Part shown: in pieces, positions 45,701 through 57,700 of the stretch
How positions within the stretch are numbered: position 1 is the stretch's first letter
How the letters are laid out: every line of letters begins with the position of its first letter
Assembly: GCA_034336665.1 (NCBI GenBank)
Contig: CM067568.1
Span: 14,479,983 to 14,543,982, forward strand
DNA: 64,000 bases
Origin: Luscinia megarhynchos
Lineage: Eukaryota > Chordata > Aves > Passeriformes > Turdidae
Direction: 5' to 3'
Program-made: the position numbers and the translations under genes
Notes under the pieces: model-generated
Told to the model about the DNA's origin: nothing
The model's input: the letters and a program-made list of their open reading frames with translations, nothing else
Database searches by the model: none

Positions 45701-48700
45701 CAGAGACATTGCTCACTAATGACTTGGAAATGTTGAGGTTTATTCCTAGTTCCCCTCTGGAGTCACATACAGCCAGGTTTTTCTCCTCAAAGGGGCTCTT
45801 TGCCTACATTTTGGTTAAGATCTAGGCACTTCTGATTAAGGAACCAGAGAACAAAGACAGAGGAACAGGTATTTGGTACATAAACAAAAGCAAGGAGAAT
45901 AATTCCTTGCTAGGGCAAATGTCATTGCAGGACAACATTGTGGAGCTCATAGAAAAAATCAATTTTAATCCCTCCTGCTTTGTACAGACTCCCTCCTGGG
46001 CTGAAGCAAGTGAGCAGAAAAGAGCAGAGGCATATCTGTGTCTCCTGTAAAACAAGGGGAAATGGCTCCTCACTTCCCTGGGGCTGAGGAAGAACTGAGC
46101 CAGGCAAAACCCAGTCCTTGCTACTCCTCAGCTGCTGGGTGGTGAGTAGTTTTTTTTGAGGTGAGCAGATCTGAAAGCATTTTTTAGGTGAGAGGCAGAA
46201 TCAAGAGTCTCAGCAGACAACTTGAAAAACAAATGCCTGGGAAATGCAGGCAGTGAGGCAGGATGAGGTATAGCCGTGCCTTCAGACAAAGGGAAAAAAC
46301 TTCCCCGTCGCAACTGCCAAGCCCTCCTACAGCCCTGCCCACGCTCTCCCAGCTCCCATCTGCAGATCAGACTCTGCTTCTTCCCTCCTCTCTTTATCCA
46401 GGTGTTATTGCTGAGCTCCCAGCCCACCCCTTCCCTTCTCCAGCTGCCTGTTGCTGGGAACATCCTGCAGCCTCTTCCCAGCTGCAGCTCTGTCTGTCTG
46501 CTGCTGCTTGTGCCAGCCTTCCAAAAACCCTGCAGCCCACCTCCCCTCCCTGTGATATCAGGGTGGGTTTTGGAGTGTCTTTCATTAACAGCTAGCCTTT
46601 CTCCTCGCTTCCCTCCTTCGGGGAGGGGAACTGCTGCATTTGGAGGCCACATGCTGCAAGGGCACAGCAGGTGGGATGCTCCTCCACCAGCAGCTGTGAA
46701 GGATTAAAAGCTGCACCCAAGAACTTCTGCATGTGGGGCTGCTGCTGTGACAGCACTCATCCCCAGTGAGACAGAAAGCCACCCCAGAAGCGGATGTTTT
46801 CTTGGCAGCCACTTGGACAGAGCCCTTTTTAACAAGGCAAGGTCCCGGGCAAGGAGGATTGCAGCTGCATTTGCCTATGAATAGTCCTCATGGGAAGTCA
46901 CAGTGACCCTGGTCCCCAGGCCCGTGCTGTCAGGATGTCCACAGCCCTCTGGGCTTGGCATAATTACTGACTCTAAGATGATTTCCCTTCCTGGCTCCTG
47001 GTTCTCCTCCCTGTGCAGCCAGTGTGAGCCTCCCTGCACTGGGACATCTGTGCTGCCCTGTGAGCCCCTCCACTGCCATCGAGGCTTTCTCTCCTACCCC
47101 CACCTGACTCCAGCCTTCCCTGGAGGTCAGTGAGAACTCAGTGCACAAAAGCCATACAATTCATGCTGTTGCTCTGCCTGATTCCCATGGGACTGGGCTT
47201 CAGACAGCACCTGCCCTGCACCTGGCTGGGGGTGCTCATCTCTCCAGACAGGCCAGGTCTGCCTTGGTCCCACCTAACTGCTCCCACCCTTGATCAAAAA
47301 ACAATGGGGAGACCTTCAAAGTCCTTCCCAGGCCATGCTCAGGAGCATCAAGCTCTGTGCAGATGTCCCATGTTAAGGGAGGCATATTGATTTCAGCCAA
47401 AAGTGCAGGACACCAATGGGAAGAGACCCTTCCCTGACAGAATCCCTGGGAGCCTCAGAAACCCCAGGGAGAGGAACCATACTCCATCCTCCCTGTGCAG
47501 CCTCATCTCAGACACGATTTAGGCTCAGATTAGCTAAGGTGTGTAGGTGCCTCCTCTCATCCATGCAGCTGGGAACCACAGACCTCAACATCCTGCAGGA
47601 CTTGGCCCTGACCTCCCCTGGCTGTGGTATGGTTGTGGGAATGGCACTCAGCCTACCTGCAGCACTGGGAGCACCAGTGTCCTGGCAGCAAGGCTCAAGG
47701 CCAAATCCTGCAGGGAATGCTGAAAGGCTGATGCAGCTCCACTGTCCTTTGGGTCCACTGCACTGATGGGGACTGTGAACACCTTTCCTCCATCCCCATG
47801 GCCTGGGCAGACCTATCAGTGTTCTGAACATGGCTTATCTGAGCAAACACAGTTCCCAGCAGAGTGACCTACATCCACTCAGTTTTCCAATTGCTGTTTG
47901 GGATCGGCATCAACCATCTCCCACGTGGACACAGCCAGCAACAGCTAACATCACTTATCCCAAACAGAGGAACAAAATCACTGCCTTGCTACCTCCTTCC
48001 CCAAATACTCTCATGTTGGGGGATCAGACAACAATACAGCTGCAGAAGGAGAGTGCACAACCTCTGCTGTCTCACTGCAATGTACAACTGCAATGATTTT
48101 TCCCCACCGTAATCTTCATTTACTTTCTGGGTAGTCCAGGAAATGCAGTCGCTGACAAGACCAGGCCAGGATTCCTGTGCAAATCCGGTGACTCAGGAGG
48201 GACTTAGCGAGTTTCAGTGCAAGATTAATATATTTTTTAATCCCCATAACTATTACTCACACTCTTTATCACGGCCTGGCGCAATGCTGACGTTGAGCGC
48301 GGCTCTGTTTGCGCAGAGGCCCGGGAGGGCTGGTTTTCCCGGCCCTGAAGACCACCCAAGAGGTGGCACTTGCAGGGGCAGAGCCCTCAGCCAGGTGCCA
48401 CAGACCTTGTGTCACTGGCTGTGACGTTTTTAAAGGCACTGTGGGTGATTTCCCATGGCCTTACCATGCCTAGGCCCACGCCGGCGAAGACGAAGACGCT
48501 GAGTCTGAGCAGGGTCATCTCCGTGCAGTGACTAGCGAGCTTCCCAACCACCAAACCCTGGACAACCTGGCAAAGGAACACACAAGCACCATTAAGCCTG
48601 AGAGAACAGAATCATTTAAACAGACTCAAAAGGGAATCGCTGCTTTCTTCAAGCAAACAGGTCTTTCCATCAGGGTTTCCTTGACAAAAAAGGACCTCGC

Positions 48701-51700
48701 TGCCACAGTAAATGACTGGAAGGCGGGATCCATGATTTCAAGTGTTCTGCCTTCTAGGGAGACATCCATCCCATCAGCTGGAAGCTTTACTCAGGGTGCA
48801 TGCCTGAGTTTACCATCACTGCCTACTCAGCAGCAGTGACTGAAACTTTCTAAAAACGCTTGCAGATACAACTTGTGGTGTGTTTGTGAAATACATTTAA
48901 TACTACGGTCTTCATTCTTGGCAAGTCCTCCCAAAGAAAAACTGTACATTTGTAAGCAAAGCAGGAAAATGCCTTCACCTTCTCTTGCCATTATTTTAAA
49001 CTATAAATATACAAATTGGGTGGTTCATCATTTTTAGGCGGGAAGCAAGTATGACGGAGATGCTAATATCCAGTCCCAGCAGAACACACAGATGTAAAGG
49101 ATGGGGAACTGGTTCTACAGATTTTAAACAAAAACTAAGGGGGAGGGAGAGGGAAGGAAGAGCAAAATATTAAAATCCCAGAAATTATTTGACTTTTTGC
49201 AAGTGCTGGATGTGCAAGGATTCCCTCTTTTATTTATCTGTTCAGCATCTCCCCTACTTCAGGTGAACCTGGCCCAAGTGGACATGAGAGGAGAGAGGCT
49301 GGAAGAGATCATGGTTAAAAAGTCATACTGACTGCAATACAAGTAAGAAACAGACAGGAATCTAATGAGTTTTCCCTGCCTTGAAAGGGTTTGTCTGATC
49401 CAAATGAAAACCCCACTGACTTGAAAGAAGAGCTCTAGTTCAAAATGCTTTGTTTGGTATCTTTGGTGGGCTTTGTTTCTGTGGCAGTCCATCCTGGAGA
49501 AAACTTCAGTGGTCTGCTTGGACAAGGAATGACACTACACTACACTCAACCTTGTTGTGTTGGAAACCCAAAGTCAGCTGAAAGGAAATGAGTGCAAAAT
49601 AAATGAGAAAGTAAGTAAGCTGTTAAACAGAAAGGAAATGTTAATCTATAATAACCAGTCAAAAAAAAAGCAAATAGCAATAGAGTCAAGATGAAGTTGG
49701 CATAAAGATCAAGCTACAAAATTAATGTATTTCCAACAGCATGCAACTGAATGGAAAACCATCAAAATTCAACCCTTCACTTTGCTTCAGAGCACAAAGG
49801 ATTTTTGACATGAGGGCACATCACACCAGGAAGGCATTCTGGCTCCTGCCTGTCCTGTTTTGCCATTGTCCCTGCCTTTGGCCAGGGCTGGAGAGCTTGG
49901 CTCACGTGTGCCCAGCTGCCGTGTGACACTGGCACAGCTCTGCGTGTCCTTCCCCGGCCATGTCACCTGTCAAGCGGCCTCCGGGTGGACCTGCTGTGCC
50001 AGGAGGCTTGGACAGTGCCTCGGGTGACCTGAGTCATCCTGACCAAAAGCCCTGCCATGAGAGGAGGCTGATTGATACCAGCCCCGGCAGCTCCACTCCG
50101 GGGGTGGGTGGGGAAGCCACTGAGTGACGCTCCATTAAGCTGAGTGCTCCAAAAAGGGGAATCATCATTAACTTTTTGCAACTTCCCAGTCCCTCCTACA
50201 GCTGGGGCTGTGCTGAGTCACATGGCATGGGGGCTGAGCCTTGTCACAGGACAGGGATTGACTCAAGGGCGGCATCACTCGAACCCCAGTTTGGCTCTGC
50301 TGAGCCATTGGAGGAAAGGAAACATTTCCCAATTTGCCCAGACTTGAATGGCATATTTTATTGGGATGCACTGTGCAGGCACAGCCCAGTCCCTGCCCTG
50401 CCTTGAGTCATTAGGGTATATCATCAGCAACATCCCTGGTGTGATGGCCACGGGAGTGGCACTCCCAAAAACGTGTCCATCACTGCACATGAGCCCCTGA
50501 GTGAAGGCAGCAGGCACCACCGCAGCAGAGACAGGCTCTGAGCAGGCAGGACCTGGAGAGGTGCAGAATGAGCTGTCCTCACAGTCAGCAGAGCAGAGGG
50601 ATGGCCCTTGTGCCAATGCTGCCATTCCCCATGGGCATTCCCACCACCCTGGGCTGTGGCAATAAAAGTGCAAGGTAAAACATCACTGCTGAATCAACCA
50701 GCTTGGCAAGGGGTTATTTCCAAGGGCAAGAATGAGTCCAAGTCACCTGCTTTCCCCTTGGGGCTGGCAGCAATCCTGAGGTGGTACAGTCCCCCCATGG
50801 GCTCTCTGGGCTGCTCCTTCCTCCCCAGCACAGGCACTGCTGATCCAGCCATTAGTCCCAGGCAGGCAAGGCCCATCTTCCTGATTTTGGACACACAGCC
50901 TTGATTTAGGTGCTAGGTAATATTTCCAGCCACCAGAAACTCACTTTCAAGTCTGAATTCAGGCCTGAAAACCCATTACTTCCAGTTGCAGTTTTCCCTG
51001 AGCACAGAGCCCCTGGGCTGGCGTGAGCAGCACCCACCTGCACAGGCACAGCTGGGAAGGTGAAAGGTGGTTCCTGTGCACCCTCCCATGTAACATTCTG
51101 GACATGGTTTACCAGGAGATAGCGGGGACATCCCAGGTGGCTTGGCCATCACCACTCCCATGGACAGGTTCTGGTAGCTGATAAATGGAATTTATCTGTA
51201 TTTTTATCCTTACTGGTGTGTTCTGGGCTTTCTCCTTTCCCCTTGAGATTGACTTTGATGGGCCTTACCCTCCTGCATTTCATTTTGCCTGGATGCTGCT
51301 TGCCTTTGTAACCTGACCTCCTTTGAAGTCGGGGAAGAGCCAGTGTACCTGGCTGGAATGCCTTCTGCCATCAATAAACAAAAGAGAGAGGAAATTGTTT
51401 GCAAGTGAAATAACAGGCACTGCCTGTGGCTGTGTACATATGTCACAGGAAAAACCAACTCATCTTTTTTTCCTCCCCCCTCTCCTTCTTTAAAGGCAAA
51501 TAAGTCTCCCAATAAATGCATAAGAACAGCCAAATCTCTGTTCATCATTTTCTGGATTCACCAAGCTGGGGATTTGTTTCACTAGTCCAGCAAATCACAT
51601 GGAAAAATACTCTCTTGCCTCTATCACTGCATTTGGTTTCTGGGAAAACAGCTGCTCTCATTTGCTCAGAAAGGCCAATTACCCATTTGACTGTTAACCT

Positions 51701-54700
51701 CTAGCAAATTTCAGGAACCCCTTGCAGGATGGAAAACACTGTTTGTGTTTGAAAGTCCAAGGTGCCAGTTTTTGGAAGACTTTTGAAGTACCAGCCTTGT
51801 TGCTGAGCTGACTGTCACCTGCAAGAAGCTGACCTCCCCTGTGGAGGTTAGAGGAGTTTGCAGATGCTCAGCTGGTCCTCTGTGCTCAGAGGACATGGGT
51901 CTGCTGCTAAAGACCCTTCCATCAGCACCGACTGAAAGCCTGAAGGAGCCCAGCAACAAAATAAGCTCCTTTCACCCAACAGCTTGGAAATGAAGAGCTG
52001 AGAAGGTTGGGAAGGCAGACACAGCAGCCAGATAAGCTGGTACAGCCCAGAGAAGATGCAGGGCCCCATCCCTAGCAGAGATAGCATGATTCACATCAGA
52101 AGCAGCCTCCCACGCCCTGGACCCGTATCTCGCCTTTGAAATTGTGCCAGCTGGCAGTTCCCAGGCTGCACAGGGACCTGCTGGGGCAACCACGGGGGTC
52201 AGACCACGGGGCTGCTCTGCACAGCCCGTGCTGGGGGAAAAGGAGCTGCTTCACTGACAGCCACGCCTGGAATCACCCCAGTGGCTCAGGTCCTGCGGAG
52301 GAGTGGTGCTGGAAGGAGGGCTGATGGTGAGGACCAAACTGCTGAAGGCAGCACTTTGCCAAACAGGGGGAAGAGGATGGTGTGTTTTGCAAACCCCAGC
52401 CTAATCGTTTTCTTTCCCCCTCCAACCCACCCCCCTCCACAGATATAAATCCTTCAAAGCGAGGAAACTGGAGAACTTGCTGTTTGTTGTTGCGAGGTCC
52501 TTTCACTCAGTGGGTTTTCCCCTTAGGCATACCTGGCTGTAATTAAATCCCCAGCTCTTTAATCATCTCTTTTGCTGTGCAGGAAAAAAAAGAGAGGGAC
52601 AGACTGGTGATAAGATGATACGCAATGTAAATCTCTCCTCCAGGAATCTCTCTCATCTTTTCAGGATCACTCCGTACCAACTTGTCCCTCCAGAAGCTGC
52701 ACAGCTAGAGGTGGAGTTTGTATAACAATACAAATTTAAATGCAGTAAATAGAACAGATGTCTTATGATTTCTTGATCCTCAGGGTTATAAATATCTACC
52801 CTTTTGTCCCACCCAGAGTTTTGTTTGGTGCATTTTGCTTTGGGTTTTTTTTTGAGAAAAAGTTCTTAAAGGAAAGTTTCCCCTACCCCCTTCCATGGTT
52901 TGAAATCTAAGCATAAGATGTGACTTGAGATATCAACCAGGGACTTCAGGTATTTCACTTGCCTAATCCTCCAGCAGCATTTTCCAAGCCATATACTACA
53001 CCTGGAAGGTCTCCATTCTATCACACTTGCAAACTCAAAAAAATAAAAAAAGAGTCTAGGCTCATTTCTGCCCATTACTCAAAATTAAATTATCTTAATA
53101 TGAAATTAATTATTCTCTGGAGGGAGACTGAATGGCATTTCACACTGCCAGGCATTCACTATGAGGGAAATGTCATTTGCAAGGCTTCTCAGATGAGAGG
53201 ACTGTGGAAGCCCAGCCCTGGAGGACAGAGGGATTGTGTCCCTGATGGGCTCTCATAACTCTTTGCCTGGAGACCTAGCAGGGATCAGATAAAGATGCTT
53301 CAAGCACATCATGAGCAAGGGGATCTCTGCAGTGCAGGCTGCCTGGTGCAGAGGCAGCTCTCCTGCTGTCTGCCTTCCTCTCCTCATTTCTTTATCTCCC
53401 ACATGACTTCTCTTCACCTGGCACAGTCCCAGCTCATCAGACAGCCCCACACTTCCAGGGTGCTTCAAGAATCCCTGAAGAGACCTGGATTGCTTGAATT
53501 GCCCCCATGTGCTGTTTTCATTTCCCCATCAGTCCGTTCCAGCTTTGGTCATATTCCATTTTCTAAGCCACAACTCTGTTTCCTCATCAGACAGTTCTCT
53601 GTCTCAGTGCTGCCCTTTGTCCCATGCCTTCCCACACCCCCTTTTCTGACCTTGCCTGGCTGTGTCCTGACCCAGACACGAGCCCCCTTCCCACCCTCCC
53701 TGCACTTCAACCTGCCCCACACTTTCCTGTATCCCTTGCTGCTAGATGATGCTCACCACAGGATGAGGTGAGGCTGAGGAGCTCTGGATGGCATCCCTCA
53801 GGTGATGCCTGGATTAGTGCTGTGTCTAAGCTAACAGCCTCCAAGAAGGGCAAACACCTCACCTCCTGCAGGGTCTGTGTTTCTGTGCTCATTCCCCATG
53901 CAAAGGGCTGTTTGAGATAGAAATGACAAATTGCCTATCTAAAATAAGGTGGACTGATTCAAAGCCTCTCAAAATCTCCTCTTTAGGTACTCTGCAGCTG
54001 GCTTGGATGAGAGGAACGAGGAGAAACAGATTCTTACAGTGCATTGGCCACTTCTCACCACAGCAGGTCAAATGAGGTTGGGAAGCTGAAAAACTAGATT
54101 AAGCAATTGGAGCATAATATCCTTGGGGTGGGAGAGGAAGGCAGGAAGACACCATCACTATTTGAGTCATCCTGGGATTGCTGATCAGGCTGGGAAAGGG
54201 AGCTGCAACATTGTCTTCTGTAAGAGGAATATGTAAGTTTTGAGAACGTTTAATTTAAAAAACAGAAACTACAATTACACAAAGAAATAGCTTCCCCCTT
54301 AATTTCTTTGCTGTCCCCTTCCAGCTATAAAAGTCCTTAAACTCTATCTTTTTCAAGTCCAGAAGAGATGTAAACATGGGGGACAGGTTTCCTCTAATAG
54401 GAGGGCTCAGGGCAAGTCCAAGAGGATTGGAAAATCCTCACAATGATTTACAAACAGGCAAACTAAAGAATAAAAAAAATCAAAGCTGAGTATGTGGTTT
54501 GATGAAATTCACTGAAAATAACATTATATTCCCTATGAATAAAGCTATCATTTACTCAGTGAAGTGGGGAAGCCAGTCAGCAGATATTAATCATCATATC
54601 AGCAGATATTAATCATCATTCACCTATCCAGATTGGTGGAATTCACTTGCACCTTAATCTGCATTTGTATCTCAGCAGTATCAACTCACTGTACAGCAGA

Positions 54701-57700
54701 AACAAATGCACCTGAGATTCCAGCTTAGGCAACACAAGCAGCTCTGGGGCTCAGCAGGACAGAGCCAGCACACTTCTGTTCCCTGCCTGCTACAGCAACC
54801 TGTTCAAACAGAAAGCAGCCATAAAACATTAACCCAGACACCATCTGCAAGAGGTATCTTTGGGCGGTTCTAGACACATACCTGAAAGTAAAGAAATGAA
54901 TTCTAATGTTTTAAAATAATTTAAAAGCCAGAGAGCGAGAGTTTAATTTGGTCTAGTTGATGATCTTGTCCTGCATAAACCAAAGTAGAGTTTGGAACTG
55001 ATGAAGAGGAAAGAAGTGACAAAGTAAAAAGCAGTGCTTTGCAAGCTCTCAGGTGAGATGGCTTTGCTGTCACCAAGAATCAGATGTCCTGGGATTTTTT
55101 AAAAAATAAAGGGTTTTTTCCTCTTTGCACCAACACAAAGAAAAGTGTGTATCCTATAGCCACTTACCTCCTATATTTCTGATGTCCAGAGCCATGCACT
55201 GTAGAATAGACATAGAAATATGGATAGAAACTGCATGGATGTATGAAAGAAAACTGCCTGGCTGATAAAAGCCAGTTTCTGTGTCAAATGTCCTAAGGCA
55301 AAGACTCCCCAGCCAAGTAGGTGCTGCACCTGAGCCTGCAGGGCCCTGCTGGGCTGGATTGTGGCAATAGGAATGGTTGGCCTCTGTGGGATGAAAGTCT
55401 GTGACTGTGGGAAGGGTCAGGTCTCTGGTCAGCACTGCCATCTGATCATCCTTTAGGAAGCAGAGTGGCTGCTGTGATTCCTGTGTCTTCCAGCGCTGTG
55501 TCTCTGTGTGGGGTGCCCCAGCAGGGCAGAGGTAACCTTATCTGCAGCAGTTTCAACCAAACCAGCCTGGGGAACAATGGCACTGAAGGCAGACAGATAT
55601 CGCAGACATAACAGCAGTGTCCTCAAGACAGATATCCTGGACCTGAGAGCAGTGTCCAGGCTCCATCTAGCAACACAAAGCCACTCCTTACAAGAGCTAC
55701 TGCTGCCCTCGTTACCCAGCCCTAAACCAGCACACCACAGCCATGCTGCAACTCCAGATCCTATTTCTGCCCCTGCAGCTGGGCTTTAACAGCTATGGCT
55801 CAAGTTAAAAGCCCAGCTGTGGGGAGCCCTTCTGCATTCAAATGAGGAAGGAGGTATGGGACAGTGACTTGGCCCCTCTAAAACCTGAGTGATTCCTGCA
55901 GATCTTGGTCTGGGAGCATACAAGGCTAACATGAGGAAAGCCTCTGAAAGCAGTGGAGTTTGGGTCAGAAGCTTGCTTTGGAAAGCAGCTGCTATCACCC
56001 CACTTTTCATGCTGTGTCCATCCAGCAAACTGTTCTTTCCAAAGAGGCTGAACGGGGCTGCATTCAGCTGGTTGGAGCTGTTCACAGGACCAAGAGACAA
56101 CTAGTCCAAAGCCACCTCACAGGAGGGACATGGCAAAGGCACCATCTCCTCAGCTCCTCTGCAGTTTGCTCTGCAGAATCCAGCTGCTGATGTACAGCCA
56201 TGCCTGTCAGCTGCTCCACCAAGATGTCCAGGTTTGGTGAGACCAGGCCAGAGCCCAAGTGACTGGCAACACCGTGCCAAATCCAAATCACAGAGGAAGC
56301 AGCTTCAGCTGCCGTTCCCCAGATGAGAAGCTCCTCCAGATCCCACAGGAACTCTGTGGCAATGCCCAGGAAATGAGGATTTAGTAACAAGACCACTCTC
56401 CTTCAGGATATTGCTTAACTTGCATTCCTACCTTGGGGCTTGGTTATAATCATCTGCTGCTTTTTCTGCAAAATCATTAAGTCTCTTTCTCCAGAAGGAA
56501 AACTCTGCTGTAACACAACACTGCACATTTTTAACCCTGCCTAATTCAGCTGATTTTTCCCTTTTACCCATTTTGGTAGTCTCCTAACCATGTTCCATCA
56601 CCCACCTACCTTTCTGTTCTTTGTTTTGTTGGTTTTTTTTTTTTTTTTTCAATCACAAGATTGCTGTGCTTGTTTCCATGCAGCAGAAACAAGTTCTTCT
56701 ACACTGAAAGGATGTTCATCGAAAACACCAGTAAGATTGTCTGCTTTCCTGAGTGCTAAATGCTGTATGGCAGAGCTAGGATTTGCCTGTCAATAACACA
56801 CCTGGATTTGGAAGAGCATGTGTCCAGAAGGCAGTGAATTAGGCAGCAGTGTGGCAAGCTAATCTGTCTAAGAGGGGAACTTGCACTTCACTTACCATTT
56901 GAAGGACACCAAAATATGACATCAGATATCCAGACTCCACTGCTTCCAAGCCAAAGAAATCCATAGAGATGATGGAAAACATAATCATGAACAAACCTGG
57001 AGGGAGGGTTAATGCAAAGAGTACATCAATACACTTGCACTGCATGTAACAGCCCAAACCCTGCTCCCCAGTCACCACTCTCAGTAGTTCTCCCTGGGTT
57101 TGCCAGCACTGGGTATAAACATGAGCATAATCCTATTCAAAGTCATTGTAGTAATTTAATCTTTAAATGTTAACTTTTTTATCCCCCTTACTTTCATCTT
57201 TAAATAATGTGACTATGTAGGCTGTAGTTTCAGCTGTTAATTATAAACTGGTAAATATTTGTATCACCGAAGCCAGGCTAACCATTAAGACAGCAAGAAA
57301 ACATTTGTTCAGACAAGACTGTAACCATAAAAATAATCTGATTGGATTCCTCACCCTTCTTGCCTCTCTTCAGATATTCACTGTGGGGAACAGCCCAGTG
57401 ACATCAGCCAAAATGCAGTGGTTTCACTGCACACCTCAGCAGCAATGTCTGGGGCACGTGAAAAATCTCTAGTGTGGACTGACAGCGATGTCAACACAAG
57501 CAGTCAGGAAAGAATGGACAGAAAGGGCACAGACCAGGTCTGCTTTCCAATTGAGGCAATTTCTGGAGAGTGTAGCAGAGAACCTCCACTCAATCTCAAA
57601 TGAAAATACAATAGTGTGAATTTCCCTCACTGCCAAACATACACAAATACAGGCATGCTTGCACATGCTCCCATCCTACAGAGAGAGCTATCAAATTAAA

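Larger units (their letters stand above)
48567..56895 (-). other. SLC22A18 intron of 8.3 kb
   Basis: Longest intron in the window. It holds an NF-E2-like motif at 50211, AT-rich patches near 52.5 kb, a 22-bp tandem duplication at 54577 and a poly-T run near 56633-56650. No additional exon or known transposon recognised. Confidence 0.7.
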
